Below are positions 31,216-41,916 of a stretch of 64,000 bases of DNA, one piece after another. The stretch lies in the NCBI GenBank assembly GCA_964017195.1, contig OZ024897.1, positions 34,541,536-34,605,535 on the forward strand, written 5' to 3'. Under the pieces are notes generated by a model that searched no databases, was not told the DNA's origin, and saw only the letters and a program-made list of their open reading frames with translations. The translations under genes and the position numbers were made by a program. How positions within the stretch are numbered: position 1 is the first letter of the stretch; the number at the start of each line of letters is the position of its first letter. The stretch comes from Siderastrea radians (taxonomy: Eukaryota; Cnidaria; Anthozoa; Scleractinia; Rhizangiidae).

Positions 31216-31912
31216 ATCCACTCCAGCCACAGGCTTTCAAATCATCAGATAACAGCCATCACGAACGGTGAGTACGTGGACCTTGCTATTCTACTCCCAT
31301 TTTCCTCCCTGCTACGCGATCGTGTAAACTCGAACCTCAAGCTTCAGGTGGGGGAAACGAGGGCCTCACCATACCCCTGCCTTCCCCTGCCCAACGCCCC
31401 AAAATTAACAGCATCGGTCGTTGGCTCAATGCCTTCGCTATATACTCTTCGGTGATTCTTCCCGTGGGGTGGACTTGTTTTCGTACCAGCAGCTGATCCG
31501 TGAGTCAGCGAGGAAATTCCTGGGGATGGCTTGGTATGTGTACGATGTTGAGTTCAGACGCCGGGGTTCCCACAACCTCTCGAAGAAATGGGGGGAACAG
31601 GATGTCCAGTTGTATTTAGACACATTCACTGGTCTCCCAAAGGCTATTATCTGTAAATCTTGTAGCAGTTCAGACCATTTCACCGATTCCTGCCCCCTTT
31701 CCCCCAGGTCCAAGGATTCCCAGGGGCCAAACCGAACGGAATTATGCTACAATTTCAACAAAGGGGTCCCTTGTGCTCGCACTCCCTGCCTCTACAGGCA
31801 CCAATGCAATAAACCTGGATGCACTGCAGCCCACTCAGGAAAGGACCACGATGACCTGTCTGCCTCAGGATCTCAGCCAAAGCCAACTAGCCGCTCTAGC
31901 CATTCTTCCTGA
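31216..31912 (+). pseudogene. Gag of a second tyrosine-recombinase retrotransposon
   Basis: Coding pieces in at least two frames. The start near 31,216 reads SHRLSNHQITAITNGEY...AILLPFSS, then shifts near 31,410. The piece 31,470-31,912 has an aromatic-rich region and two Cys/His clusters: CKSCSSSDHFTDSCP and CYNFNKGVPC...CLYRHQC. A zinc-binding Gag of this kind is usual in DIRS/Ngaro-like elements. Confidence 0.65.
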
Positions 31913-33509
31913 AGCCGCACCTGATTACTTGTCAAAGTTATCCCCCTCTACTCCTCTCAACATCCCTAAACTTTCCTCCTACTTGTGTGATCACCCTGAC
32001 CCGGTGGCTGTTCACACTCTCCTTGCGGGTCTTTCTCAAGGTTTCAAAATTGGTTACCAGGGTCCTGGCATCCCCAAAGAATACTCTAACCTCCGTTCTG
32101 CTAAGGAAAACCCCTCTATCATCAGTAAAAATATTCTAAAAGAGGTTCAACTGGGCCACACTGCTGGCCCTTTTACATCCCCTCCCTTCTCCAACCTGCA
32201 GGCTTATCCCATTGGGGTCATTCCAAAGAAACACTCCTTTCATATCCCAAACACCACTCCACAAGTGTCAGTGCTCATATTAGCCCCGATTAGTATTCTC
32301 TGCACTATATAACTGTTGAAAATGCCGTCTCAAGCATCCACAAACTTGGTCAAGGGTGTTGTATGTCTAAGCTAGACATAAAGTCTGCCTTTCGCAATAT
32401 CCCAGTCCATCCGTCTGACTGAGAACTCCTAGGCGTGAAATGGAATGGCCTGTACTACTTCGACACTGTCCTCCCCTTCGGCTTGCGGAGGGCGCCTTTC
32501 CTTTTTGACCAATTTTTCTGCATGATTGAGTGGATCATTAAGGCTAAATTAGGTATCTCTGATGTGATCCACACCCTGATGATTTTTTTTTGTTACCAAG
32601 CCCCCACGGTCCAACTGCCTCACTGCCCTTTGCAACATTCTGTGTTTGTGCACAGAGCGTGATGTCCCTATTGCTCCAGGCAAAGCCTTTGCCCCCACCA
32701 CCTGCCTGGAGTTTATGGGTATTCTCCTGGATCCCAACAAAATGGAAGCCCACCTCCCCCTGGACAAGCTAACTAGGGCTAAAGAGGCCCTGCAGCAGTG
32801 GTCTAATAGGAAATCCGCTACCCTCAAGGAACTTCGGTCCTTGATTGGCTCACTCCAATTTGCTTGCAGGGCTGTCGTTCCTGGACGAGCTTTCCTGCAG
32901 CGGATTATTAGTTTAACAAAGGGCATTTCTAACTCTAGGTGGCATGTCAGGCTTAACGCAGAATTCCACAAGGACATTTCCATGTGGCTGACCTTTCTTG
33001 ACCACTGGAATGGAGCTAGTTTTTTCTTGGGGGATACAGTTCTTTCGTCCTCAGAACTCCAGCTATTTGCCGATGCCTCTGGGTCTCTAGGTTATGGTGG
33101 GTACCTCAATGGCCAATGGTTTCAAAGCCGTTGGCTTCCCCAACACTGCATCAACCCTGCCACGGGGATCAGCACTGACTGGCAGGAACTTTTTGCTGTA
33201 TATATTGCCTGCTTTATTTGGGGTTCCCAGTGGTCTGGTAAACGCATTTGCATTTGGTGCGACAACCTACCCGCTGTTGCAATCATTAACTCCAAACGTT
33301 CCAAATCACCCAGGGTCATGGATTTGGTCGGGGCTATTACCATACTGACCTTAGTACATAATTTTACCTTCACTGCCAAACATATCCCAGGGCTGGACAA
33401 CTCTATTGCTGACTCTCTCTCCCGTTTTCAGATGGACCGCTTCCACCTTCTGGCTCTCAACGCCTCACCCACTCCCTGCACCATCCCTCCATCAGCAATG
33501 GCCATTTAA
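31913..33509 (+). pseudogene. Reverse transcriptase-RNase H, second element
   Basis: Pieces run through three frames. The N-terminal linker (31,773-32,250) has GFKIGYQGPGIPKEYSN and HTAGPFTSPPFSNL. The RT core (32,360-32,580) has KLDIKSAFRNIPVHPSD followed by TGA, then VLPFGLRRAPFLFDQF. The catalytic Asp pair is lost (IHTLMIFF where a DD-containing box is expected, about 32,572). The thumb and RNase H (32,646-33,509) are open, with FADASGSLGYGGYL, DWQELFAVYIA, WCDNLPAVAII and a C-terminal AKHIPGLDNSIADSLSR. The element cannot copy itself. Confidence 0.8.
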
Positions 33510-33529
33510 CAGCATCAGTCTACCACTAT

Positions 33530-34489
33530 TGTGGTGCCTCACTGGCCCCTAATACTCAGCGGTCATACGGTGTGGGCAAGAATCATTTTATTAGTTTTTG
33601 TCTTATGCACGGTTTAATCAGTCCCTCTACCCCCCTTCTCCCTGCGTCTGAAATCACTTTCATCTATTTTGCTGCTCACCTAGCAAAAACAATTTCCTAC
33701 ACTTCCATTAAACTTTACCTGGTTGGGGTTCAAGATCTCCATAGGCAACTTAACTTTCCCTTAAAATTGCACAAAATGTGTCGCCTTCAAAAGGACCTCA
33801 CTGGTATTAAGTGGTCCTAAAACCCTAAAAAACTAAGTGGCTATCCCATAACTATTCAAATTTTGTCATCCATTTTCAATTACTTCCAGCCTTCCCTATC
33901 TTGTAATGTAGACCACTTAATGTTATGGGCTGCCTTCACTTTAGCCTTTTTTGGATTTCTCCGTGCAAGTGAATTCACTTGCAATGGTACCCCTTTTAAC
34001 CCCACTGTTCATCTTTGTACCAGGGACATCACCTTTATTCCCAACATAGAATCTCCCGATTACATGCTAGTGACCATTAAGCAATCCAAAACTGACCCTT
34101 TTTGTAAAGGCTGTACCTTGACTATAGCAAGGTCCACCACCTCTGTCTGTTCAGTGATGGCTATGAGAGACCACCTGCTTCAACGTAAACCAGCAGCTAC
34201 AGGCCCTTTGTTTACCTTCGCCAATGGCAAGTGGCTATCATGTGCCTCTCTTACCAAGGAACTCCGTTCTACACTGCAGCATTGTGGTTTGCCTGCTGAA
34301 CACTACTTTACAAACAGCTTCCGTAATGGTGCAGCCACCACTTCCGCAGCAGGTGTTCCTTCCTGGCTTATCAAGGTTTTGGGCAGCTGGAGCTCAGACT
34401 GTTATGAACGTTATGTAAGAACCCCTCAAGAAACGCTTCTAGCTGTCTCTAAGAAATTAGTAACAGACCATTCTATAACTGTAATTTAG
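33530..34489 (+). pseudogene. Tyrosine recombinase, second element
   Basis: Nearly complete, with one in-frame TAA at 33,818-33,820. N-terminal SAM-like core-binding domain: FAAHLAKTISYTSIKLYLVGVQ. Catalytic domain: Arg I in FGFLRASEFTCN, then NSFRNGAATTSAAG in the HxxR box, with Asn (AAC, 34,313-34,315) where His is expected, and the Tyr region in WSSDCYERYVRTP. The His-to-Asn change is a single transversion from CAC and would weaken catalysis. The family reading (DIRS versus Ngaro) is not settled because the terminal repeats were not resolved. Confidence 0.8.
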
Positions 34490-35560
34490 GCCTATTGTAT
34501 GTTTAATCCTTGTATGTTTAGCCCCACCGTAAAGTTAAACCCTTTAAGCCCTGAAATTAAAAATCCATATTCTCATCACTGATCTCCATATATTTCTTAT
34601 GGAACTAGTAAGGAGAATTTGTCTAAGTATCAAGACATCTTATCCCCAGTGATCACCTCCTTTATTCCTGTCACTTGAATGTTCAAACAAGTAGTGATCA
34701 TGTAAAGAGAAATTTCATTCTCATCAGGGCTTAGGGCTTAAAGTGTTAAGCCTCCTTTATGAACCTCCTTCCACTGTGAGGCACTCGTGGGAGATGATGT
34801 TCACCCCTCCTTTCTCTTTCATTTTTATTGGCACATGTCCTGCCTATCTACCAGCTCGTTTAAAACAGGGACTGGTTTAAAGTCCTTTTGACAGCTGGGG
34901 CTCAAAGGGTTGATTACTCACAGTAGTTAAGCATTCTATTGATTTCTTATCTACTTACTTGTTTAGATAATTAATTGATTAAAATGTATTTATTCCTTAT
35001 ACAGAACCTACTGCACAGCCATATGTAGGTCTGTTTTTTCTCCTTCTTCTTACTGTAGGGTGATCGTATTACCCCACTTCTCGATCAGGCGAGCAGTGGG
35101 CTCACACAATCGTGGCAGGGAAGTGCACCCTAGGCTGCACTTTTCCCACAGTAAGTGTTATAGCCACCCTGGGAAATAGGTCCGGATGTCTTCCAGGATG
35201 GTACCATCGTACCATCTGACCTATTGTCCTCCCAGAAGGGCACCCCTCTTCTGGTCCATCCTATGTTACACCCTAACATGGGTTCCCCTAGAGACGCCGC
35301 TACTCTAGGGGAGATAGGCTCTGCCTTTCCTGCCACCCAAGCTTTGCCACAATAATCAATTTTTCTCATTGTTTTCCTGTGTCCACCCAGCATGGGGGGG
35401 GGGGGTAAAGTCCAATATCCCCCCCTGTAGTGCAACCAAGGGATTTTAATCATAGCTGCGAGCATCATCAAAATCTGCTTCCCCCTCTATGGTTTTGTCG
35501 TGTATTCCTTACAGTACAAACTGCAGGGACTCATTAACGCTGTTTAATTTTATGCCAAAT
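34490..35560. other. 3' region of the second element
   Basis: No gene. Contains a fold-back around 35,278-35,320 (GGGTTCCCCTAGAGA ... TCTAGGGGAGA), a G-run at 35,395-35,405 and a T-rich segment near 35,030. It probably holds the terminal repeats of the retrotransposon. Confidence 0.4.
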
Positions 35561-35690
35561 AATTATCAGCCAAACTTCGATATGACGAAGATTTTGGTCG
35601 TTTTTCTACAATTTCGTTACAACGGGGTTTCTTTTATGACGAACCCTCGTTATCATGAACACATTTTCCCAGTCCCACTGTATACGATCT

Positions 35691-36134
35691 TATGTCCTGC
35701 AGGACAATATACTAAAGGGTATATCACTTACATTTAAATGTTACTTCAAAAAAGCTTAAAAACATATTGGAATCAAACGAAAGCCAAAATAACGATTCAG
35801 TTTTGTTTAAACGTTCTCTACTAGTTTTCTGAAACTATAAATAATGAAAATGTCTTCTGCCACAGACTGGCCAGCTTCGAAATCGATTTAAATCGAAAAA
35901 GAATTAGGCCAATTTTCATATTCATCCGTAGTGTCTTGAAATAATCGCCAAAACCTTATCATGGAGTGACCTCCCTTTGAGGACATCAATTGATATCTCC
36001 CTTTTTGGCGTTAAAACCCTTTTGATGTAAAGTTTTAAAAGCATTTGCTTACGGGTTTTGCCGAGACGAAAGGTTACGAATAAGTTTGCTTGAAGGATTA
36101 GAGGGCGTTGTTTTGCTTAGCTGAAAATCATTGC
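35691..36134. other. Gene B intron before the LINE
   Basis: The first 80 bases match 27,548-27,625 (host paralogy). Nothing else is recognised. Confidence 0.4.
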
Positions 36135-36143
36135 AAGGGGTCA
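36135..36143 (+). repeat. LINE target-site duplication, left copy
   Basis: AAGGGGTCA immediately before the (GGGACT)n start of the LINE. The same nine bases follow the poly(A) tail at 41,664-41,672. Confidence 0.75.
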
Positions 36144-36408
36144 GGGACTGGGACTGGGACTGGGACTGGGACGAACAATGGCCGCGTAAAGACGCGTTTC
36201 GCGAACGGCCGCAAAACTTTCATTTTTCACCGGCTCTTTATGGCCGAAACTTGGCGGAAACTAAAAGAAAAAAAAAAGATTTCGTTCATCATCCTCGGAA
36301 GAATCGTCGTCACCTCCTCGCCTAACGCAAGAAAACAAGAAATCAAGAAACGAAAACTCTTCGTCAACCAACCACGAGGGTGAAGAGAACCCGCTGTCAG
36401 TGTTCGAA

Positions 36409-37209
36409 ATGTCTGAGACCTTAGACGGGAAGCTGCAAGCGATCCTGACTAAACTTGAAAAGCTTGATGCGATAGAAAAATCGGTTAAAATCCTCCAAGA
36501 AACGCTCTCCAGAATGGACACGCGAATCCAATCACTAGAGCTCGCGCAAGCCTCGGCGAACCGAGACATCAACGACCTCAAAGAAAGTCTAAATTCCGCG
36601 GAAGACCAATACAAGAAAACCACCGAGAGCTTTAAGGAGCACAAAGAGCAGATCTGCTTAAAACTGTCCGAACAAGAAAGCCAGCTTGAAGAAAAAATTG
36701 CAGACCTGGAAAATAAGAACCTTTATTTGGAAGCTTACTCCAGAAGAGAGAATATCAAGTTTGAAAATATCGAAGAGGAACCCGAACCGAACGGGAGACA
36801 AGAAGACACAGAAACGGTCCTTCGTAATTTCCTAGAAACGGAGCTCGGATACAAAGACGCAAGAAGCGTAGAGATTCAGCGAGTTCACCGTCTTAACAGC
36901 AAGAAAGATGTAAAACCCAGACCAATTATCGCAAGGTTTTTACGCTACAAAGATTGCGAGCAAATTCTTGCTATGGGCCGCCGTTTAAAAGATACGGACT
37001 ATAAAATGTACCAAGACTTGCCCTACGGCATCGTCGAAAGAAGACGAAAGCAGATGGAAATCTTCAAAACAGCCAGAAGAAACAACATCCCAGCAGCTTT
37101 CAGTAAGTCGCAACCTGACAAACTTTATATAAGAGGGAGGTTATGGCCTATTGGCAAACCCTTTGACTTAAGTCTATTAAACCACTCTAACACCATAGTC
37201 TCGCCTTAG
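36409..37209 (+). CDS. LINE ORF1 protein (RNA-binding coiled-coil)
   Basis: A 266-residue protein starting MSETLDGKLQAILTKLEKLD. The first ~110 residues form a heptad-rich coiled coil that trimerises such proteins. An RRM-like part follows (YSRRENIKFENIEEEPE, then RPIIARFLRYKDCEQIL), and a basic C-terminal domain (VERRRKQMEIFKTARRNNIP). This order is that of L1 ORF1p, an RNA chaperone that packages the LINE transcript. No stop or shift. ATG 36,409 is used because upstream codons are open only through a GTG. Confidence 0.85.
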   Translation: MSETLDGKLQAILTKLEKLDAIEKSVKILQETLSRMDTRIQSLELAQASANRDINDLKESLNSAEDQYKKTTESFKEHKEQICLKLSEQESQLEEKIADLENKNLYLEAYSRRENIKFENIEEEPEPNGRQEDTETVLRNFLETELGYKDARSVEIQRVHRLNSKKDVKPRPIIARFLRYKDCEQILAMGRRLKDTDYKMYQDLPYGIVERRRKQMEIFKTARRNNIPAAFSKSQPDKLYIRGRLWPIGKPFDLSLLNHSNTIVSP

Positions 37210-37668
37210 AAGTAACTTATCAACACTTGAAATCCGCTAGCATGTCCTATCTTTTCCAAAATTAACGCAATTGTTAATCGAGTTTAGCGGTCGGGCGAAC
37301 GCTGCAATACGTAGCGAATCAGGCAATTATTTATTTGCTGGATCCAGTCCGCCGAAACGCAAAGAAGTGCGTATTAAGCCCAACTGTAGCGGCTCGTTTA
37401 ATTTTTCTTTTCTTTGTGTTGTCGATGTAGCCATTATATGTTTGCTGTTTTAGCTTAATTTTGGTGCTCATTTATTTTTTGGTGTTTTATGTTATTTCTT
37501 GTCGCTTTGTTTTCGCTCGCATAAAAGTCACAAGCAGTTGGATACTATGCTCAAAAATTTGCATTTTAACTTATTCTCAAGGGCATATAAGCTTAAAAAC
37601 AGATAATAACAGAATTGATACACGCAAACATTCTCCTCTTCAAAGCACAATAATGTTCAAAACTAGCC

Positions 37669-40600
37669 ATGGCAACGCCACTTAGATTATCATTTCTGTC
37701 AATTAACGCAAGAGGTTTGAACCAGGCGCGAAAGAGGAGACAAGTTTTTCGCTGGGCCCACAATAGTAAAGCTGATATCATATTTTTGCAAGAAACCTAC
37801 TCCACGGAAAGCGTAGAAGAAATATGGAGATCAGAATGGGGTGGCAAAATCCATTACAGCCATGGATCTAGACATTCCCGGGGTGTGATGATTTTATTTA
37901 ACCCAAAACTCGACCTTCAAGTAGATAATACTATCGCAGACAAAAACGGGAGATACTTGATGCTTGAAATCATTATCCACGATTCTACTTTCTTGTTATG
38001 CAATGTTTATGCTCCAAATGACAATTCATCACAAAATACTTTCTTCTCCAATCTAAATAACACCCTCAAACAACACACAAACTTGCAAATTATTTTAGGC
38101 GGCGACCTCAAGTGCGCACTAACACCGCTAGACAAAACCGGCGGCACCTCTATTGAAAAGAAAAAGTCAGTAATTAGAGAAATAAACAGTTTATGCAGCA
38201 ATCATAAATTGCAGGATGTTTGGAGAAGCCAACATCCAAATCTATCACAATTCACGTGGCGCAATCATTCTCTAAAAATTCAATGCCGATTAGATTATTG
38301 GCTTGTCTCTAAAAATCTTTCCTCATCTCTTCTTAAGACAGATATTACAAGCCCCACTTTCTCCGATCACCCGGCAATTAGTTTTGTTCTTCAGTCCGAG
38401 GAATATACTAAGCGCGGCCCAGGCTTCTGGAAAATAAATAACTCGCTACTATATGACAAGTTCACTTCCGAACTCAAAGCCAAAATCCCAGAGTTCAAAG
38501 CTAAACACAACTACCTTGAAGATAAAGGTCTTTACTGGGACATGCTAAAAATGGAAGTGAGGGGTTTTTGTGTCCAGTATTCGAAAAGGGAAAATAAATT
38601 CCGAAGAAACGCAGAAAAAGAACTACAAAATAAAATTGATCATTTGATGAACGTACTCAAAACAAACAGATCAAGAGAAAACATCATAGAACTATACCGA
38701 CTCCGAGCTGAACTGAATAAGATTACAGAATATAGAACAAAAGGCGCTATTGTAAGAAGCAGAATTCGTTGGCACGAAGAAGGTGAAAGAAACACTAAGT
38801 ACTTCTTAAACTTAGAAAAGAGGCAACATTCTAAAACTCACATCACAAAATTAAAATACGACGGAAGGGAAATTATTGACCCAGACGAGATCTTGAGATC
38901 CCAGAGGCTCTTCTACAAAAATCTCTACACTGCTAGCCCGTGTGATGCAACGCAAAATGATATATTTTTTCTAAACGCAAATCTGCCCAAACTTGACAAA
39001 CCTGAGCAAGATAAACTTGAAAACCCCCTACGCTCTGAAGAATGTTATAATGTGCTAAAAGAGTGCGCTAAAGGAAAGTGTCCCGGTAGCGACGGCCTTT
39101 CTGTGGAATTTTATTTACACTTTTGGTCTTTGTTAGGAGAAGAAATGACACAAAGTTTCAATTATGCTTTCCAGCGGGGACAAATGAACATAACCCAAAA
39201 GCAAGGGATCATCAAGGTAATACCGAAAAAGAAAAAAGACAAATCCTATCTTGAAAATTGGAGACCTCTCACTTTACTTAATGTTGATTATAAGATTGCA
39301 ACTAAAACCATGGCTCATAGAATTGCTACAGTTCTCCCTAAACTTATAAATGAAGATCAAACTGGTTACGTGAAAGGTCGCTATATCGGTCAAAACATCA
39401 GGCTCATCCAAGATATTATGAAAGTAACAGAGTCAGAAAACATACCTGGCATAGCACTATTTATCGACTTTAAAAAAGCATTCGATACACTTGATTGGAA
39501 CTTCGTATTCAAGACACTAGAAGCGTTTAATTTCGGCCCTGAAATTCAACAATGGATTAAAACCTTTTACACAAACTGTTCCAGTTGTGTCATGAACAAC
39601 GGATATGCCTCCGAGTTCTTCAAAATCGAACGTGGCGTACGGCAGGGATGCCCGCTTTCCGGCGCACTTTTTGTACTTTGCGCAGAAATATTAGCCAATG
39701 CAATTCGACAAGACAAAACCATTAATGGAATTATAGTTTTTGACAAAGAATTTAAAGTTTCACAATACGCAGACGACACAACCGCCTTTGTTGCTGACCT
39801 TCAGTCAGCTGAAAATCTCTTCACATTGCTTCACGCCTTCCAGAAGTGTTCTGGTCTCGAAATAAACACAACCAAAACTGAAGGAATGTGGTTAGGCGCG
39901 AATCGAAATATTAAGACTAAACACTTTGACATTGCATGGCCATCGGAACCAGTTTTCGCACTTGGAATTCACTTCACGTATAGCGACGAGGTCTCCCATC
40001 AAAAAAATTTCGAACAAAAGCTCACTTCCATGAAAAATCTACTAAACATATGGTATCCAAGGAACCTCTCGTTATACGGTCGTATTACCATTCTAAAAAC
40101 TCTTGCGCTGTCAAAACTTATCTACAACACTTCTATGCTATCGTTTCCACATTCTTTTGCCAAAACGGTTAATCAGACTATCAAATCTTTCATCTGGAGA
40201 AAAACAGCGAAAATCAAGCATACTGCTATGATAGGTCCAAAGGAGAAAGGAGGTCTTAATATGCCTGACTTTGATATCATTAACAATTCTCTCAAAGTCA
40301 CATGGATTAAGCGATTAAATGATAGTCCGCACAACGCTAGTTGGAGTCACATTCCTCTAGCATACCTAAACAACGTGGGCGGCCGATTTCTTTTTGAATG
40401 CAACTATGAAATGAAGTCTCTGAAAGTAAACATACCGCTGAACTTTTACAAAGAAGCCTTAGAAGCATGGCAAAAACTAACTGTTTCTACTCCCGAATCC
40501 AAAGAGCAAATACTAGAGGAAATCATATGGAATAACAGGTTCATTACAATTGACGGATCCTCAGTTTACTATAAACAGTGGCATGAAGCTGGTGTCACTA

Positions 40601-41358
40601 AAATCGGTGACATCTTCAAAGAGGACTCTTTCTTAACCTTTAACGATTTTGCATCTACGTTTCAGATAAAGACTAACTTTTTAAAGTATTATGGCCTTTG
40701 CCACGCAATCCCTAAAAAATGGATTAATCATTTAAAAGGAAAAGGCGAACTTATAACAAACTCTTTAATTCACGGCACAACTAAGTTATCACTAAATAAA
40801 ATTTCTTGCAAAGTTGCGAGCCAGATGTTCGTAAAAATGAAATCTGAAAAACCCACGGCTGAAAAGAGGATGACACAGGCTAATTTCGATGAAGAAACAA
40901 TACGACTTACGTATAGCATTCCCTTTAAAGTCACTAAGGACATCAGACTCACTATTTTACAGTTCAAGATTATCCATCACATTTTACCCACTAATGCCAC
41001 TCTTTTCAGGGACTCACTTATTCAACACGAGAAATGCCATCTTTGCAACGAGAAACAAACCTTGATACACCTTTTTGTAACATGCTCTTTTGTACAAACC
41101 TTTTGGACCCAGTTTGCTCTCTGGTGGAACAGAAAGCACTCAGACTCTATCACCATATCAGAACAGAATATAATCTATGGATTCACTCAAGATCTTCCTC
41201 GTCGCCTTGGTTTGAACCTCTGTTTAATCATCGCCAAATATTATATTTATACTGCGTCACGAAGAGAAGAGGATTATATCTGGGAAGCTTTTTTTGCTAT
41301 ACTTAAAAGCCACCTTGAAATTGAAAAACATAAATCCAAATCACAAATAAGTATTTGA
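37669..41358 (+). CDS. LINE ORF2: endonuclease-reverse transcriptase
   Basis: A 1,229-residue intact protein; ATG 37,669 is in a strong context (GCCATGG). The apurinic-type endonuclease is at about 5-235: SINARGL, FLQETYS, GGDLKCAL, RLDYWLVS, SDHPAIS. Reverse transcriptase is at about 470-760: NWRPLTLLNVDYK, FIDFKKAFDTLDW, RGVRQGCPLSGALF and YADD (near 700). A C-terminal zinc knuckle CHLCNEKQTLIHLFVTC (C-x2-C-x7-H-x4-C, about 1,123-1,139) completes the L1/Tx1 plan. One oddity: GGDLK has Lys148 where this family usually has a catalytic Asn (GDxN), which could reduce nicking activity. It copies and inserts LINE RNA by target-primed reverse transcription. Confidence 0.92.
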   Translation: MATPLRLSFLSINARGLNQARKRRQVFRWAHNSKADIIFLQETYSTESVEEIWRSEWGGKIHYSHGSRHSRGVMILFNPKLDLQVDNTIADKNGRYLMLEIIIHDSTFLLCNVYAPNDNSSQNTFFSNLNNTLKQHTNLQIILGGDLKCALTPLDKTGGTSIEKKKSVIREINSLCSNHKLQDVWRSQHPNLSQFTWRNHSLKIQCRLDYWLVSKNLSSSLLKTDITSPTFSDHPAISFVLQSEEYTKRGPGFWKINNSLLYDKFTSELKAKIPEFKAKHNYLEDKGLYWDMLKMEVRGFCVQYSKRENKFRRNAEKELQNKIDHLMNVLKTNRSRENIIELYRLRAELNKITEYRTKGAIVRSRIRWHEEGERNTKYFLNLEKRQHSKTHITKLKYDGREIIDPDEILRSQRLFYKNLYTASPCDATQNDIFFLNANLPKLDKPEQDKLENPLRSEECYNVLKECAKGKCPGSDGLSVEFYLHFWSLLGEEMTQSFNYAFQRGQMNITQKQGIIKVIPKKKKDKSYLENWRPLTLLNVDYKIATKTMAHRIATVLPKLINEDQTGYVKGRYIGQNIRLIQDIMKVTESENIPGIALFIDFKKAFDTLDWNFVFKTLEAFNFGPEIQQWIKTFYTNCSSCVMNNGYASEFFKIERGVRQGCPLSGALFVLCAEILANAIRQDKTINGIIVFDKEFKVSQYADDTTAFVADLQSAENLFTLLHAFQKCSGLEINTTKTEGMWLGANRNIKTKHFDIAWPSEPVFALGIHFTYSDEVSHQKNFEQKLTSMKNLLNIWYPRNLSLYGRITILKTLALSKLIYNTSMLSFPHSFAKTVNQTIKSFIWRKTAKIKHTAMIGPKEKGGLNMPDFDIINNSLKVTWIKRLNDSPHNASWSHIPLAYLNNVGGRFLFECNYEMKSLKVNIPLNFYKEALEAWQKLTVSTPESKEQILEEIIWNNRFITIDGSSVYYKQWHEAGVTKIGDIFKEDSFLTFNDFASTFQIKTNFLKYYGLCHAIPKKWINHLKGKGELITNSLIHGTTKLSLNKISCKVASQMFVKMKSEKPTAEKRMTQANFDEETIRLTYSIPFKVTKDIRLTILQFKIIHHILPTNATLFRDSLIQHEKCHLCNEKQTLIHLFVTCSFVQTFWTQFALWWNRKHSDSITISEQNIIYGFTQDLPRRLGLNLCLIIAKYYIYTASRREEDYIWEAFFAILKSHLEIEKHKSKSQISI

Positions 41359-41663
41359 GCCTCCTTTTGTTTAGCTATCCGTCTTGTTAATTTTTTTTTC
41401 TGTCATTTGCTTATATCAGTATCGCAGTCTCGCACAAGTAATGTAGCCTTATTATGTATATGTAGTGTATAGCATCAGTCTGTAATCGTAGCTTTAGTCT
41501 GTTAAAATGTCTCGTAAATTTTGTAAGCATTGTTAACGTTTGTACCGCGTGCTAAGTTATAATAATATCTTGTAGCGTAGGTACCATACTGTAAGTATTC
41601 TGTTGTAAACAGTTTTAGCTTTGTATAGTAAGTTATATTTTGTAAAAAAAAAAAAAAAAAAAA

Positions 41664-41672
41664 AAGGGGTCA
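41664..41672 (+). repeat. LINE target-site duplication, right copy
   Basis: AAGGGGTCA directly after the A-tail; partner of 36,135-36,143. Confidence 0.75.
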
Positions 41673-41839
41673 AGAAAGTTACGGGGTAACTTTCTTGTAA
41701 GTAAACGATACGATAGGGCCTGTTTAATTAGTTGTTAATTTTTTATCTTTTCTGTTTTCTGAGGCAGTGTTGAGAGTCAGTTTTAATGGATGTACATATT
41801 ATTTACTGTAATATTTTTTACTGTTTTTTTTTTCCACAG

Positions 41840-41916
41840 GAAGAACATCCTGTAATGCCTATTCATGCTGGACGTTATGACTCTATCATGGAGACCGGAT
41901 CATGAAGAACAGAAAG
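41840..41916 (+). CDS. Terminal coding exon of gene B
   Basis: Acceptor TTTTTTTTTCCACAG, then 21 codons and TGA at 41,903-41,905, then donor AAAG|GTTTGT, so the exon carries the stop and joins a separate 3'-UTR exon. It begins EEHPVMPIHAGRYDSIMETG and ends S. It is related to the terminal exon of copy C at 57,779: the residues HxGxY..IM and the bases after the stop (AGAACAGAAAGG) are shared. Unlike copy C it has no dibasic site and ends in Ser, so it would not be amidated. Confidence 0.6.

Larger units (their letters stand above)
27955..35690. mobile_element. Possible short DNA transposon split by nested retrotransposons
   Basis: The left flank (27,955-28,110) and right flank (35,560-35,690) both carry CGATATGACGAA-like words and begin or end with CAGT/ACTG, like the ends of pogo/Tigger-type MITEs. 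The sequence just outside on the right (35,695-35,770) matches 27,548-27,625. Together they suggest one small element later split by the retrotransposons. The ends are not defined to the base. Confidence 0.35.
36144..41663 (+). mobile_element. Full-length L1-like (Tx1/L1-type) LINE
   Basis: It starts with five GGGACT-type hexamers (36,144-36,173), has a 5' region, ORF1 (36,409-37,209), a spacer, ORF2 (37,669-41,358), a ~280-base 3' UTR and an A22-type tail. A nine-base target-site duplication flanks it. Both ORFs are open end to end, so the insertion is young. It lies in sense orientation within the last coding intron of gene B, just 167 bases before the terminal exon. Confidence 0.88.
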
